DNA from: Candidatus Microthrix parvicella Bio17-1
Lineage (GTDB): Bacteria > Actinomycetota > Acidimicrobiia > Acidimicrobiales > Microtrichaceae
Assembly (NCBI RefSeq): GCF_000299415.1
Contig: NZ_AMPG01000003.1
Coordinates: 440,093-504,092 of the forward strand
DNA length: 64,000 bases
Direction of reading: 5' to 3'
Position 1 is the first letter of the stretch, and each line of letters opens with the position of its first letter. This document shows positions 56,234 to 63,640 of this stretch, piece after piece. The position numbers and the translations under genes are program-made. A model generated the notes under the pieces. It was not told the DNA's origin. It saw nothing but the letters and a program-made list of their open reading frames with translations, and made no database searches.

Positions 56234-57643
56234 TCAAAACGGCGTCGGGCCACATTGCGGGCATACCGCCTCAACCTCCTGGTCGTCGTCCACACCGGTG
56301 ACGGTGATCTCGTCGAACACCTGGGTGTCGCCCTGGGAGGTGACCACCGATTCCGACGCTGTGGTCTGCCCGTCGATCTCCCGGTAGTTGTCGACCGTCA
56401 GCGTCAGTTCGGCGTCACGGTCGAGCAACCCGGTCACGGTCGGTTCCGGGGTTTCGGTGATGTAGCCCGGAGGCGGTGCGGTCTCGGTCAGTCGGTAGTT
56501 CCCGACCCGAACGTCGGGAATCTCGATCAGCGACGTCGGCGAGGTGAACGTCTCGTCGTAACCACCTGGACCGGTCAGCCGAAGCGTTGCCCCAGCAACC
56601 GGGTCGCCCGTGACGCCGTCGAGCTTGCCGATCCGCACGGTTCCAAGCGGGGCCTCTTGGCGACCATCAGCCTGTGCAACCTTCGGGGTGCCAGCCACGA
56701 TCATGGTCTGTTGCCGTTCATCCACCGGACGCAACACTCGAGCGCTGGATGGGCCGACGATCGAAACGCCGTAGCTCACCGGCTTGGTGCCGTCGACGAC
56801 GTTTACCCGCAGGTACGCCTTGCCGTCGCTGCTGGTGAGCGGAGCTGGGAAGCCGTAGTCGGTCAGCTTCTGGTCGAATGCGTCGTCGTAGAAGCCGTCG
56901 ACGGTCACGTTCGACTGCAACCCAGGTGGAGCGAGAATGGGTTGGCTGTTGCCAACCGGGTTCCCGGCGGCATTGCGCAGGGTCCACTCGGTGTCGATGA
57001 CCCCGCCGTCAACGCCCGGATGAGGGGTGGCCGAGTCGAGGGTCCAAGCCCAGTCGCGGCCGGTGTTCTCCATCACCGTCCAGGCGAACATCGCCGTAGC
57101 AGCCACCGCACCCGCCGAGCTGGCCTGGTTGCCGTTGAAGGTCCGCACCCCACCGCTGCCGTCCGACAGTCGGAAGTCGGCACCGCTCGTGGGGTCGGGC
57201 AGTCCGACCGGGTAGGTCGTGGCACCAGGCAAACCGAGCTGCGAAGACCGGTATTTGCCGACTACCGCCAAGGCGGCCTGGGCAACCTCATCGTCCTTGA
57301 ACGGACCACTCAGATTGTCGACCGTGAACGCCAGCGCTGACAGGATCGGATCGTCGGTCAGCCCGCCATCCAAATAGGCGCCAGGCTGATCGTCAGGTGC
57401 GCGACCATCCCACTCGATGCAGGTCGCCTGACGTTTGCCGGTCACCGGGTCGGTCAGCTCGTACAGGCCGACGTACGACAGCCCGTCGCCGCCACCGGTG
57501 CCATTGACCTGGACACCGGTGACACCACCCGCTCGCACGACCGCCGCACCCGCCGTGCCGGGGAACACCAGCGTCCCCAAAGTTGTCAGAAGGAGCGCAA
57601 CAACCGCAGCAGCGGCACTCCCCCTCTTGGCCTGAACTTTCAT
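56234..57643 (-). CDS. Secreted surface protein with CnaB/SpaA-like domain
   Basis: This 469-aa secreted protein has a signal peptide (MKVQAKRGSAAAAVV ... PGTAGAA). A ~270-residue N-terminal region of unknown fold has one internal Cys (QATCIEWDG). A prealbumin-like CnaB domain (LGTVRIGKLDGVTGDPVAGATLRL, VGNYRLTETAPPPGYI) follows; such domains form isopeptide-linked stalks in Gram-positive adhesins. There is no LPXTG motif or membrane anchor, and the protein ends CPQCGPTPF 57 bp from the tRNA gene, so a C-terminal truncation at an element boundary is possible. The ATG has a strong AGGAGG. The SGNH lipoprotein gene precedes it by 29 bp on the same strand. Confidence 0.75.
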   Translation of the reverse strand: MKVQAKRGSAAAAVVALLLTTLGTLVFPGTAGAAVVRAGGVTGVQVNGTGGGDGLSYVGLYELTDPVTGKRQATCIEWDGRAPDDQPGAYLDGGLTDDPILSALAFTVDNLSGPFKDDEVAQAALAVVGKYRSSQLGLPGATTYPVGLPDPTSGADFRLSDGSGGVRTFNGNQASSAGAVAATAMFAWTVMENTGRDWAWTLDSATPHPGVDGGVIDTEWTLRNAAGNPVGNSQPILAPPGLQSNVTVDGFYDDAFDQKLTDYGFPAPLTSSDGKAYLRVNVVDGTKPVSYGVSIVGPSSARVLRPVDERQQTMIVAGTPKVAQADGRQEAPLGTVRIGKLDGVTGDPVAGATLRLTGPGGYDETFTSPTSLIEIPDVRVGNYRLTETAPPPGYITETPEPTVTGLLDRDAELTLTVDNYREIDGQTTASESVVTSQGDTQVFDEITVTGVDDDQEVEAVCPQCGPTPF

Positions 57644-57672
57644 ACCAACCTCCTGGTTGATGTAGTTGTCGA

Positions 57673-58398
57673 TCACGAGCGAGCCGCCCGCGCGATCCCG
57701 GCAGCGAAACGAGTCACTCCCGCCGAACTGCCTGATGGGCATGCAGGGCCGTCAAAGCCACGCCGATAGCCCGGCGCCACGCACAGGTGGACCCGATCCG
57801 GCGCACGCAACGACACGAACGCCCCAGAACCCGATCCGGGCTCACCCTCCCGGCGCAGGCCACCCGAGATGAACCGGTCACCACCCAGCCCGGTGGCAGC
57901 ATCAACGACCGGGACACCCCTGGTGGTCGCCCACGCCTCGGCGGTGTCGCGCGCCGACACGCTGTTCGATGCTCGTTCGTTGTCCCACACAGGGGTGAGC
58001 GCCATCCGAAGCTTCGGCGTACCGATGCGAGCTGCGTACGCCTCGTAGCTGTCCCGGTAGGCGCCGCCTATCCGGTGATCAGAACCCGACATGCACGGCG
58101 CCAAGAACGAGTCGTTGCCGCTGAAGGCCAGCACCACCACATCGGCAGACCCCGCCGCTGCGACCGCGTCGGCGAGTAGCGAGCAGGGCGCAGCGCCGGT
58201 TCGAGCTACTACCCGGGCGCCGGGAACCCTCTTTTCGATGGCGGATCTCGCCTCCACCACGAGCGAATCACCGACAACGAGCACCTTGCCGGGCGACACC
58301 CGCACGTTCCGAGGAGCAACCTGACACGCGCACGACGTCAGCACCGCCAACACCGCAACCGTCAGAACTGCTCGGGCACCCAATGACCTCATGGCCAC
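57673..58398 (-). CDS. SGNH/GDSL-type hydrolase lipoprotein
   Basis: This 241-aa lipoprotein has a lipobox in VLAVLTSCAC and an SGNH hydrolase core: block I VLVVGDSLVVEAR (catalytic Ser), block III FSGNDSFLAPC (oxyanion Asn) and a late APDRVHLCVAPGY (catalytic Asp and His). It would act on the cell surface as an esterase or acyl-hydrolase, for example on wall glycans. The start could be GTG 58398 or ATG 58392. It forms a leftward pair with the CnaB-domain protein. Confidence 0.82.
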   Translation of the reverse strand: MAMRSLGARAVLTVAVLAVLTSCACQVAPRNVRVSPGKVLVVGDSLVVEARSAIEKRVPGARVVARTGAAPCSLLADAVAAAGSADVVVLAFSGNDSFLAPCMSGSDHRIGGAYRDSYEAYAARIGTPKLRMALTPVWDNERASNSVSARDTAEAWATTRGVPVVDAATGLGGDRFISGGLRREGEPGSGSGAFVSLRAPDRVHLCVAPGYRRGFDGPACPSGSSAGVTRFAAGIARAARS

Positions 58399-58751
58399 AA
58401 GGAATACAAGTCATTAGTGGGATTGGGGTGGGGGTCGGACGCCACCACCGTCGAAGTCCCTCAACCCCTCAAATTGCCACTTGTGCAACTGTCAAGATTC
58501 ACTTTTGTTCGTCTGTTCACCGCCCACTATGTACAAATCCTCGTTTGTTCAGGTGTCGAATCCCTATGTAGCTCCAGGTCGTCGAGAGCCGGCAGCAGCG
58601 CGTGCTGCGCGCCGAGCCCGATCCACCACGGTCACCCATCGATGCCGATGTACATCCGTTCGGTTCCACATGCTCACGAACCCGCAACGGACCATTCCCA
58701 CAAATGCGTGCCACGTTGACGGTGACCACCACCTCGAAGGGAAACCAGACC
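58399..58751. other. Gene-free 353-bp interval upstream of parA
   Basis: No convincing gene lies here. The left half is less GC-rich and holds imperfect TTTGTTC/CTGTTCA repeats (around 58503-58553), close to AT-rich ACTATGTACAAATC. The right half is GC-rich and has weak coding-like frames with no family match. The region probably carries the divergent promoters of the SGNH gene and parA, and the TTTGTTC repeats could be partition sites for the RHH protein. Confidence 0.4.
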
Positions 58752-59531
58752 ATGCACACGCTCGCTGTTGTCCACCACAAAGGGGGAGTCGGTAAGACCA
58801 CGACCACCGCACACCTCGGTCACGCCCTCGCCGCCGGACCGGGCGCACCCAAGGTGTTGCTGATCGACCTCGACCCCCAGGCGTCACTCACCCGGCTGGT
58901 CGGGCTCACACCCGGCGCCGGCGACGTCGGCTACGCAGCGGCAATTGACGACCACGACATCGAGGCACAGGTCGTCCGGTCTGATGAGTGGGGGCTCGAC
59001 GTGCTTCCAGCGGGCCAACGTCATGCTCGCATCGAGCGGTCATCGGATCCAGGGACCGAGCAGCAGCTCCGGCTGATGCTCGAAGAGGCAACCGCGCGGT
59101 GGGACTACGTCCTCATCGACGCCCCGGGTTCCCTCGGAATGCTCACCACCACTGCCCTGGCGGCAGCCGCCAGCGGAGTGATCGTCCCGACCACACCCGA
59201 CTATCTCGCTCTTGAACCGCTCAAGACGATCATCCAGCTGATCGACACCGTCCAGACCGCCTACCAGCCCGGATGCGTGCTCCGTGGAGTCGTCATCAAC
59301 GCGCAGGCGAACACCCGCGAACACGCACATCACGCTGACCAGCTCCAGCAAGTGTTCGATCGTCAGATCCTCGGCGCCGTTCCGCGCAGGACCGTCCTCC
59401 AGGACACCGCATCAGCGGGACTCCCGCTAACCAGGATCCGCACCGGGCCGGCCGCAGGTCTCGTGCACGACTACGACCAGATCGCCTCACGACTCGCCGC
59501 TCAGCTCACCAGCCAAGGAGCACCACGATGA
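58752..59531 (+). CDS. ParA-family partition ATPase
   Basis: This 259-aa deviant Walker-type ATPase has HHKGGVGKTTTTAHLGHAL (Walker A with the signature Lys), LLIDLDPQASLTRL (Walker A') and YVLIDAPGSLGMLTTTAL (Walker B). It is the plasmid-type short ParA without an N-terminal HTH. The ATG follows AAGGGAA and its stop overlaps the small RHH protein start (ATGA). The cassette ParA plus RHH is typical of low-copy plasmids or integrated elements, not of the chromosomal parAB locus. Confidence 0.88.
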   Translation: MHTLAVVHHKGGVGKTTTTAHLGHALAAGPGAPKVLLIDLDPQASLTRLVGLTPGAGDVGYAAAIDDHDIEAQVVRSDEWGLDVLPAGQRHARIERSSDPGTEQQLRLMLEEATARWDYVLIDAPGSLGMLTTTALAAAASGVIVPTTPDYLALEPLKTIIQLIDTVQTAYQPGCVLRGVVINAQANTREHAHHADQLQQVFDRQILGAVPRRTVLQDTASAGLPLTRIRTGPAAGLVHDYDQIASRLAAQLTSQGAPR

Positions 59532-59815
59532 CTACCCGTCGCAATCCGCTCGACAACGATCTGCTCGCAGACCTCGGCATCAGCACTACATCGGCTGGCG
59601 CCGACGCAACGACCGGCGACCGTGCACCTGCAGCGCCGCCGTCAGCGCCCGCGGGCCCGGACCTGGCGCCCGGCACGGTCAAGACCAAACGGATCGGCGT
59701 CGACGTCAGCGAAGAGGTCTGGATCGCCACCAAGATCGTCGCCGCCCAGCGGGGGACCACCGTGGCCAACCTGATCCGTAGCCACCTTGCCCGGCTGATC
59801 GCCGAGCAGGCGTGA
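59528..59815 (+). CDS. Ribbon-helix-helix DNA-binding protein (ParA partner, CopG/ParG-like)
   Basis: This 95-aa protein has an N-terminal disordered, Ala/Pro/Asp-rich half and a C-terminal ribbon-helix-helix (TKRIGVDVSEEVWIATKIVAAQRGTTVANLIRSHL). Plasmid ParG-like centromere-binding proteins have this form: the RHH binds the centromere repeats and the tail stimulates ParA. Direct coupling with parA by an ATGA overlap supports this role. Confidence 0.75.
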   Translation: MTTRRNPLDNDLLADLGISTTSAGADATTGDRAPAAPPSAPAGPDLAPGTVKTKRIGVDVSEEVWIATKIVAAQRGTTVANLIRSHLARLIAEQA

Positions 59816-60742
59816 GCGTCGACGCCCCACCGCTCGACTCTGAGGCGGCACGCGGCGACTCTGAAGTGAAGCAGGCTTGTCCGGATCAGAGCGATGGGCT
59901 GCCTCACCGTTCAGCTACAACCCAAGCGATCATGGCAGAGCAGGGGCAATGACAGGGTGTGGCGAATTGCTTCTCACCTGTGTGAAGTGATCCTCAGAGC
60001 GACGCTGGGTCGGCCGCTCGTCGTTAATCTGACTCCCTTCTCAATTCCCTCCGACCGTCACCGGATGCGCTGCTCTAGTAGGGCCAAGACGCAGCCACGG
60101 GGGCGGAGCGGGCGGCTCTCGGCCAGGTGTGCCCACCTGGAGCTTCTGCGCTTGGTGGAGGCCGAGCCGGACCGTGATGTGGTGACCGGGTGCCCGGTAG
60201 GAGACGGACCCGCCTTGGTCCGTCAGGAAGCGGACCCCGAGCATGCCCACCAGGTCAAGCAGGTCGATCGACTCGGGCCGGGCAGCCGGTCGGGTGCTCG
60301 CTCCGCTGTGCTCCCGCTCCCGCTCCCGCTCCCGCTCCCGCTCCCGCTCCCGCTCCCGCTCCCGCTCCCGCTCCCGCTCCCGCTCCCGCTCCCGCTCCCG
60401 CTCCCGCTCCCGCTCCCGCTCCCGCCGCCCTGGCCGACCCCGTTCAGCCTGTTCGAACCGGACGGCAAAGCGGTGACCCGTTCGGCACACACATCGTGTC
60501 GAAGTCCGAATAGGCGGCGGCCGTGCCAGCACAAGGAGCAACCGCAACCCCAATCCGAGAGCCCACACCATGTAGTTGCCGGGTGCAGTGATACAGAACC
60601 GCACCCGGCAGGGCGCCGACTCACCGGAAGGCTACGCACCTTCTCTCCTACCAGAGGTTTGTCTGTGCGGTGGCGCATCGGAGGTGGTGTGCTGCCATCA
60701 CCCAGGAGGTCGGCCGTCGTGAACACGGACGAATCGCATTCT
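59816..60742. other. Gene-poor 927-bp interval holding a CTCCCG array
   Basis: No open frame here resembles a known protein on either strand; the long frames are artefacts of the central hexamer array, which leaves all six frames open. Flanking the array is ordinary GC-rich sequence with no family match. The interval lies between the par genes and a lower-GC orphan gene. Confidence 0.4.
60311..60424. repeat. 19 perfect tandem copies of CTCCCG
   Basis: A 114-bp perfect array of the hexamer CTCCCG. Read in different frames it would give runs of Pro-Leu, Arg-Ser, Ala-Pro, Arg-Glu or Gly-Ser, none part of a recognisable protein. Such arrays change length by slippage; because the unit is six bases, a change would not shift frame. 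Function is unknown. Confidence 0.95.
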
Positions 60743-61933
60743 CTAGGTCTGTAAAATCGCTGTTACAACGGCTCCTAACACGCCAGCCGCAACGACCCCC
60801 AAGCCAGTTACGATGGCGAGCGTTCGGGACTCGATCCGCATCGAGATCTGTTCGATATTCGCGAGAAGGGGAGCGCTGTCGAACGCCTCCATAAGAGCGG
60901 TATCCACTTCGTAGCCAATGCTGAATATGGCTGCAGCCAGACCTGGGTCCACATTCAACTCGAAGGCCCGCCTTTTGGCCAGCCAGTCTCGTTTTATACG
61001 TTGCAGTACAGCGAAGAGTGTCCAAAGGCGGTTTATATTGCGTAGGCCTTCGACTCGGGATCGATAGCGTCTTAGCCAAAACGCTGGATTCAAACAGTTT
61101 CTGGCTAGTAACGGTCCAGCGTATGAGCGTTCGAGCCTCAGGGTACTCTCGATGACCTTCTGCGCCTCATCCTCAATCCAAGAGAACCTGAAGCCAATGT
61201 TCTTAAGTTCCGAAAACAATTCGACGGGCAGAAGCATCTCGGTGGCGAAAGCACCCATTAGTGACGAGATATCTTCCGCGCAGTTCAGGTACACCAGAGC
61301 CGCCGATAGCGAGCCGGACGTCGTGACTGTCATGGGTGAACCAGGAGTGGCCCTCAATAGGGAAAGTTTGTGACCGAAAAGAAGTTCGCAATCTGGAGAG
61401 CAACCTTGGTTAAGAGTGTAAACTCCCAAGGAGCTGGCCGCATTTGTCAGGATGTCAAAAACAACCTGTCCTTCCCTGAAGCCAAGAGAATCCGAAAGAT
61501 GATACCATCCGACTAAAAGCGCTAGACCGTTCCAAAAGACGAAGTATTCTTCAATTATTCCATTTTCTAATGGCTCACCTGTATCAGCGTGCATGGTGGG
61601 GACGCTGACTTCGATTACTAGGGGAACCGCCAGAGGCAGGCGAAGACCCGTCAGCGTGCTTCCCCCATCCAAGAAAGTACTGATATTGGGATCTTGAAAC
61701 GGAAATACACCTGACCGTCGCCAGGACCCAGGGTCCACATGCGGTTCGGTCACGCTTTGGACTCGTGAATCAGCCAGTAATGCGTCTCTCAGGAGCCAAA
61801 ACACCTTCTCGGGGTCCATTTGATCATCAGGGATCATGAATAGCGTGCCGAATCGGGCAGCCACCGTGGGTGAGCCACGCATCTCCCATTGGGGCGAGGG
61901 AAGCGATGGGTTATCTGTGAGCTTGGTTGGCAC
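60743..61933 (-). CDS. Orphan 396-aa protein with C-terminal membrane anchor, lower GC
   Basis: I do not recognise this protein. Its only clear feature is a C-terminal hydrophobic segment (TLAIVTGLGVVAAGVLGAVV), preceded by a helical stretch (ANIEQISMRIESR) and followed by only a few residues, so it looks tail-anchored. The large N-terminal part is soluble with Trp and Cys scattered (SDSLGFREG, CSPDCELLFG). Base composition is visibly more AT-rich than its neighbours, suggesting transfer. The start is GTG with TAATATATT directly upstream, so the transcript may be leaderless. Location in a mobile-type region makes a defence or element-maintenance role possible but unproven. Confidence 0.6.
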   Translation of the reverse strand: MPTKLTDNPSLPSPQWEMRGSPTVAARFGTLFMIPDDQMDPEKVFWLLRDALLADSRVQSVTEPHVDPGSWRRSGVFPFQDPNISTFLDGGSTLTGLRLPLAVPLVIEVSVPTMHADTGEPLENGIIEEYFVFWNGLALLVGWYHLSDSLGFREGQVVFDILTNAASSLGVYTLNQGCSPDCELLFGHKLSLLRATPGSPMTVTTSGSLSAALVYLNCAEDISSLMGAFATEMLLPVELFSELKNIGFRFSWIEDEAQKVIESTLRLERSYAGPLLARNCLNPAFWLRRYRSRVEGLRNINRLWTLFAVLQRIKRDWLAKRRAFELNVDPGLAAAIFSIGYEVDTALMEAFDSAPLLANIEQISMRIESRTLAIVTGLGVVAAGVLGAVVTAILQT

Positions 61934-61960
61934 GGAGAATATATTAGTTCAGCGTCTGAC
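61920..61960 (-). promoter_or_regulatory. AT-rich -10-like element at the orphan gene start
   Basis: TAATATATT lies within 7 nt upstream of the GTG start. A -10 box at this distance leaves no room for a leader, as in the leaderless transcripts common in actinobacteria. No -35 match is obvious. Confidence 0.35.
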
Positions 61961-62174
61961 GCCTATGGCCGACTCAGCACCTGTCGGCGGAGGGGGGTCG
62001 TTTGAGAATGTGGGACCTTCCTGATGTCGGTGGGACTGCCTTGCTCGGTTGCTGGCATCGGTGCCCTTTACATCAGGCTCCCGAAGGGAGCCCTTGATTG
62101 ACGGCCAAACCATGCCGACCTCCTTTGGCCTCGACGGCCAATGCTCGCCGTCGAAAGGCGGATGTAGGCGATGG

Positions 62175-62183
62175 TTGTCCACA
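62175..62183 (+). promoter_or_regulatory. DnaA-box-like TTGTCCACA
   Basis: TTGTCCACA is the preferred DnaA box of high-GC actinobacteria. Only one copy is seen, so an origin is not shown, but it sits beside a palindrome and a replication-type gene. Confidence 0.3.
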
Positions 62184-62207
62184 GATTCGACGGCCGGCAC
62201 GCGCCAA

Positions 62208-62233
62208 TTGCCGCACCCTGCAGGGTGCGGCAA
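62208..62233. repeat. Perfect 26-bp palindrome (possible terminator)
   Basis: Arms TTGCCGCACCCTG and CAGGGTGCGGCAA are exact inverse complements with no spacer. It lies 75 bp after the stop of the leftward winged-helix gene, so it could be its terminator. It could also be a protein-binding site of the element. No T-tract follows. Confidence 0.65.
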
Positions 62234-62307
62234 CGCCGGTCAATTAGGGATGATGAGCTGGGCCGGTCTGTCAGCTCGCGGAACTCGTGGTCACCGCCCC
62301 AGTGCCT

Positions 62308-63222
62308 CTAGGGAGATGGGCCAGGAACTGCAAGGCCGGCCCTGAGCAGCGGCGCAACAGCACCTACGACAGCAGCTCGCGCAGCGCTGCCACGGCGCGC
62401 CACGGATGTCTTAAGCCAGTGTGAGTCTTCAATGGGCAGCACTGCCGCCCATTCACCGGTCGAGGCTTTGTCGGCCCACATTCGGGCAGCTCGGTCGTGC
62501 TCGTCGTCTGCGACAGCGGGCTCTTCGCTGATGGGTCTGGGACTCGAGGCTGTTGGGCGGCTTACCCGGCCTGGTCCTTGTTTGGAGGCGGGCGGCCGGC
62601 GACGGGGGCCACGAGTTGGGTCCATCACCTCGTCGGCGACCCGCACGCACCACTCTGCGTACTGCACACGACCGTCGGGTTCAGCTCCGACCCGCTTCTT
62701 GGCGGCAAGTACACGGCTGCGGGTCCAGCGCTCAGGCAAGAGGAACACGTATCTGTTCGGGTACGGGCGTCCGTTGCGGAACTCGTGAGACCAATCGACC
62801 AGTCCCAAAGCCCGCAGCTTCGGCAGGACCCTCCGCACCGTCCGGGCAGCCACGCGGGAGCGACGGCCGATCTTTCGTTGGTTCGCCCAAGCCAGGAGTC
62901 CGAACTCGTTCGCCAGCGAGAGCATCGCCAGGGCCACAACCTCGTCGGTGGAATCCAAGACGCCCAACTCGACCATCATCTCGACCACACCGCGCACGTG
63001 ACCCCGGAACTTCACGTCGCGATCGGCAGGTAGTGGGATGCGGGTGGTCCGGTGTTCATAGGAAGGCCCGCGGGCAGGACGCTGATGGGCGCCTTCGCGG
63101 AAGCCGCCCCGGCGCCGACCAGATGCCTGCCCCACAGCGCGATCCACGCCACGCCGAACGAGCGCCCGGGCCAGGTCATCGGCTAGCTGCGTCGGTGCGC
63201 TCGATGGTGCCTCGACCATCAT
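62308..63222 (-). CDS. Winged-helix protein, possible plasmid replication initiator
   Basis: This 304-aa basic protein has a helix-turn-helix region in RKIGRRSRVAARTVRRVLPKLRALGLVDW followed by a wing-like EFRNGRPYPNRYVFLLPERW. This resembles replication-initiator or replication-related winged-helix proteins of actinobacterial plasmids and integrative elements. The N- and C-terminal thirds are Arg/Pro-rich and look disordered. It carries no relaxase or polymerase motifs. The ATG is followed by a second ATG. Assignment to replication is an inference from fold and context (ParA cassette nearby); a transcription regulator is the alternative. Confidence 0.55.
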   Translation of the reverse strand: MMVEAPSSAPTQLADDLARALVRRGVDRAVGQASGRRRGGFREGAHQRPARGPSYEHRTTRIPLPADRDVKFRGHVRGVVEMMVELGVLDSTDEVVALAMLSLANEFGLLAWANQRKIGRRSRVAARTVRRVLPKLRALGLVDWSHEFRNGRPYPNRYVFLLPERWTRSRVLAAKKRVGAEPDGRVQYAEWCVRVADEVMDPTRGPRRRPPASKQGPGRVSRPTASSPRPISEEPAVADDEHDRAARMWADKASTGEWAAVLPIEDSHWLKTSVARRGSAARAAVVGAVAPLLRAGLAVPGPSP

Positions 63223-63280
63223 GGCGACTCGTTGGAGCCGGCAGACACCACCGGGAGCGGCACGGAACGAGGGTCGCTGC

Positions 63281-63595
63281 TCATCGATCGTACTCAGCGA
63301 GCGCCCGACGGTCGGCCACGGTCAATGGAATGCCGGCGGAGCGGCGGGCACGTGCCATGCGTGCCAGCACCGCGCGGCGTAGCGGCAGGCAGTGCTCGCA
63401 CACCGGGACGCGGTCGATCACTGCCACTACAGCGAATTGGGGGTCCGTGCGTTTACACATTCCACACAGAACGTGTTGGCAGACCAGGCGCACGCCGCCG
63501 TCCCACACTTGAGCGGATCCCAGCTCGTGGCTGGCACCGTCGATGTCCCCGCACCCGGGGCAACGGTTACCAGGCTGGGGGAGCACCGGACTCAC
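63281..63595 (-). CDS. Small zinc-finger-type protein
   Basis: This ~104-aa protein has paired cysteines in CPGCGD, CQHVLCGMCKRTD and PVCEHCLP, i.e. several CxxC-type metal-binding knuckles, and an Arg-rich C-terminus. It may bind nucleic acid or another protein. It is not recognised as any named family. The GTG start is tentative. It lies on the same strand as the winged-helix gene in the mobile-type region. Confidence 0.5.
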   Translation of the reverse strand: MSPVLPQPGNRCPGCGDIDGASHELGSAQVWDGGVRLVCQHVLCGMCKRTDPQFAVVAVIDRVPVCEHCLPLRRAVLARMARARRSAGIPLTVADRRALAEYDR

Positions 63596-63640
63596 ACCCG
63601 GTCGACAAAGCGTGCTCTTCGAGAAGCTTCTCGGGCGGGG

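Larger units (their letters stand above)
61934..62307. other. Gene-free 374-bp interval with palindrome and DnaA-box-like site
   Basis: No gene is supported here. It holds a TTGTCCACA DnaA-box-like site and a 26-bp perfect palindrome downstream of the winged-helix gene. It lies between the 5' end of the orphan gene and the 3' end of the winged-helix gene. Confidence 0.4.

Noticed and set aside
59894-60754. Long frames through the hexamer array (Pro-Leu, Arg-Glu, Gly-Ser runs)
   Set aside because: The array keeps all frames open; flanking sequence has no family match or plausible start signals.
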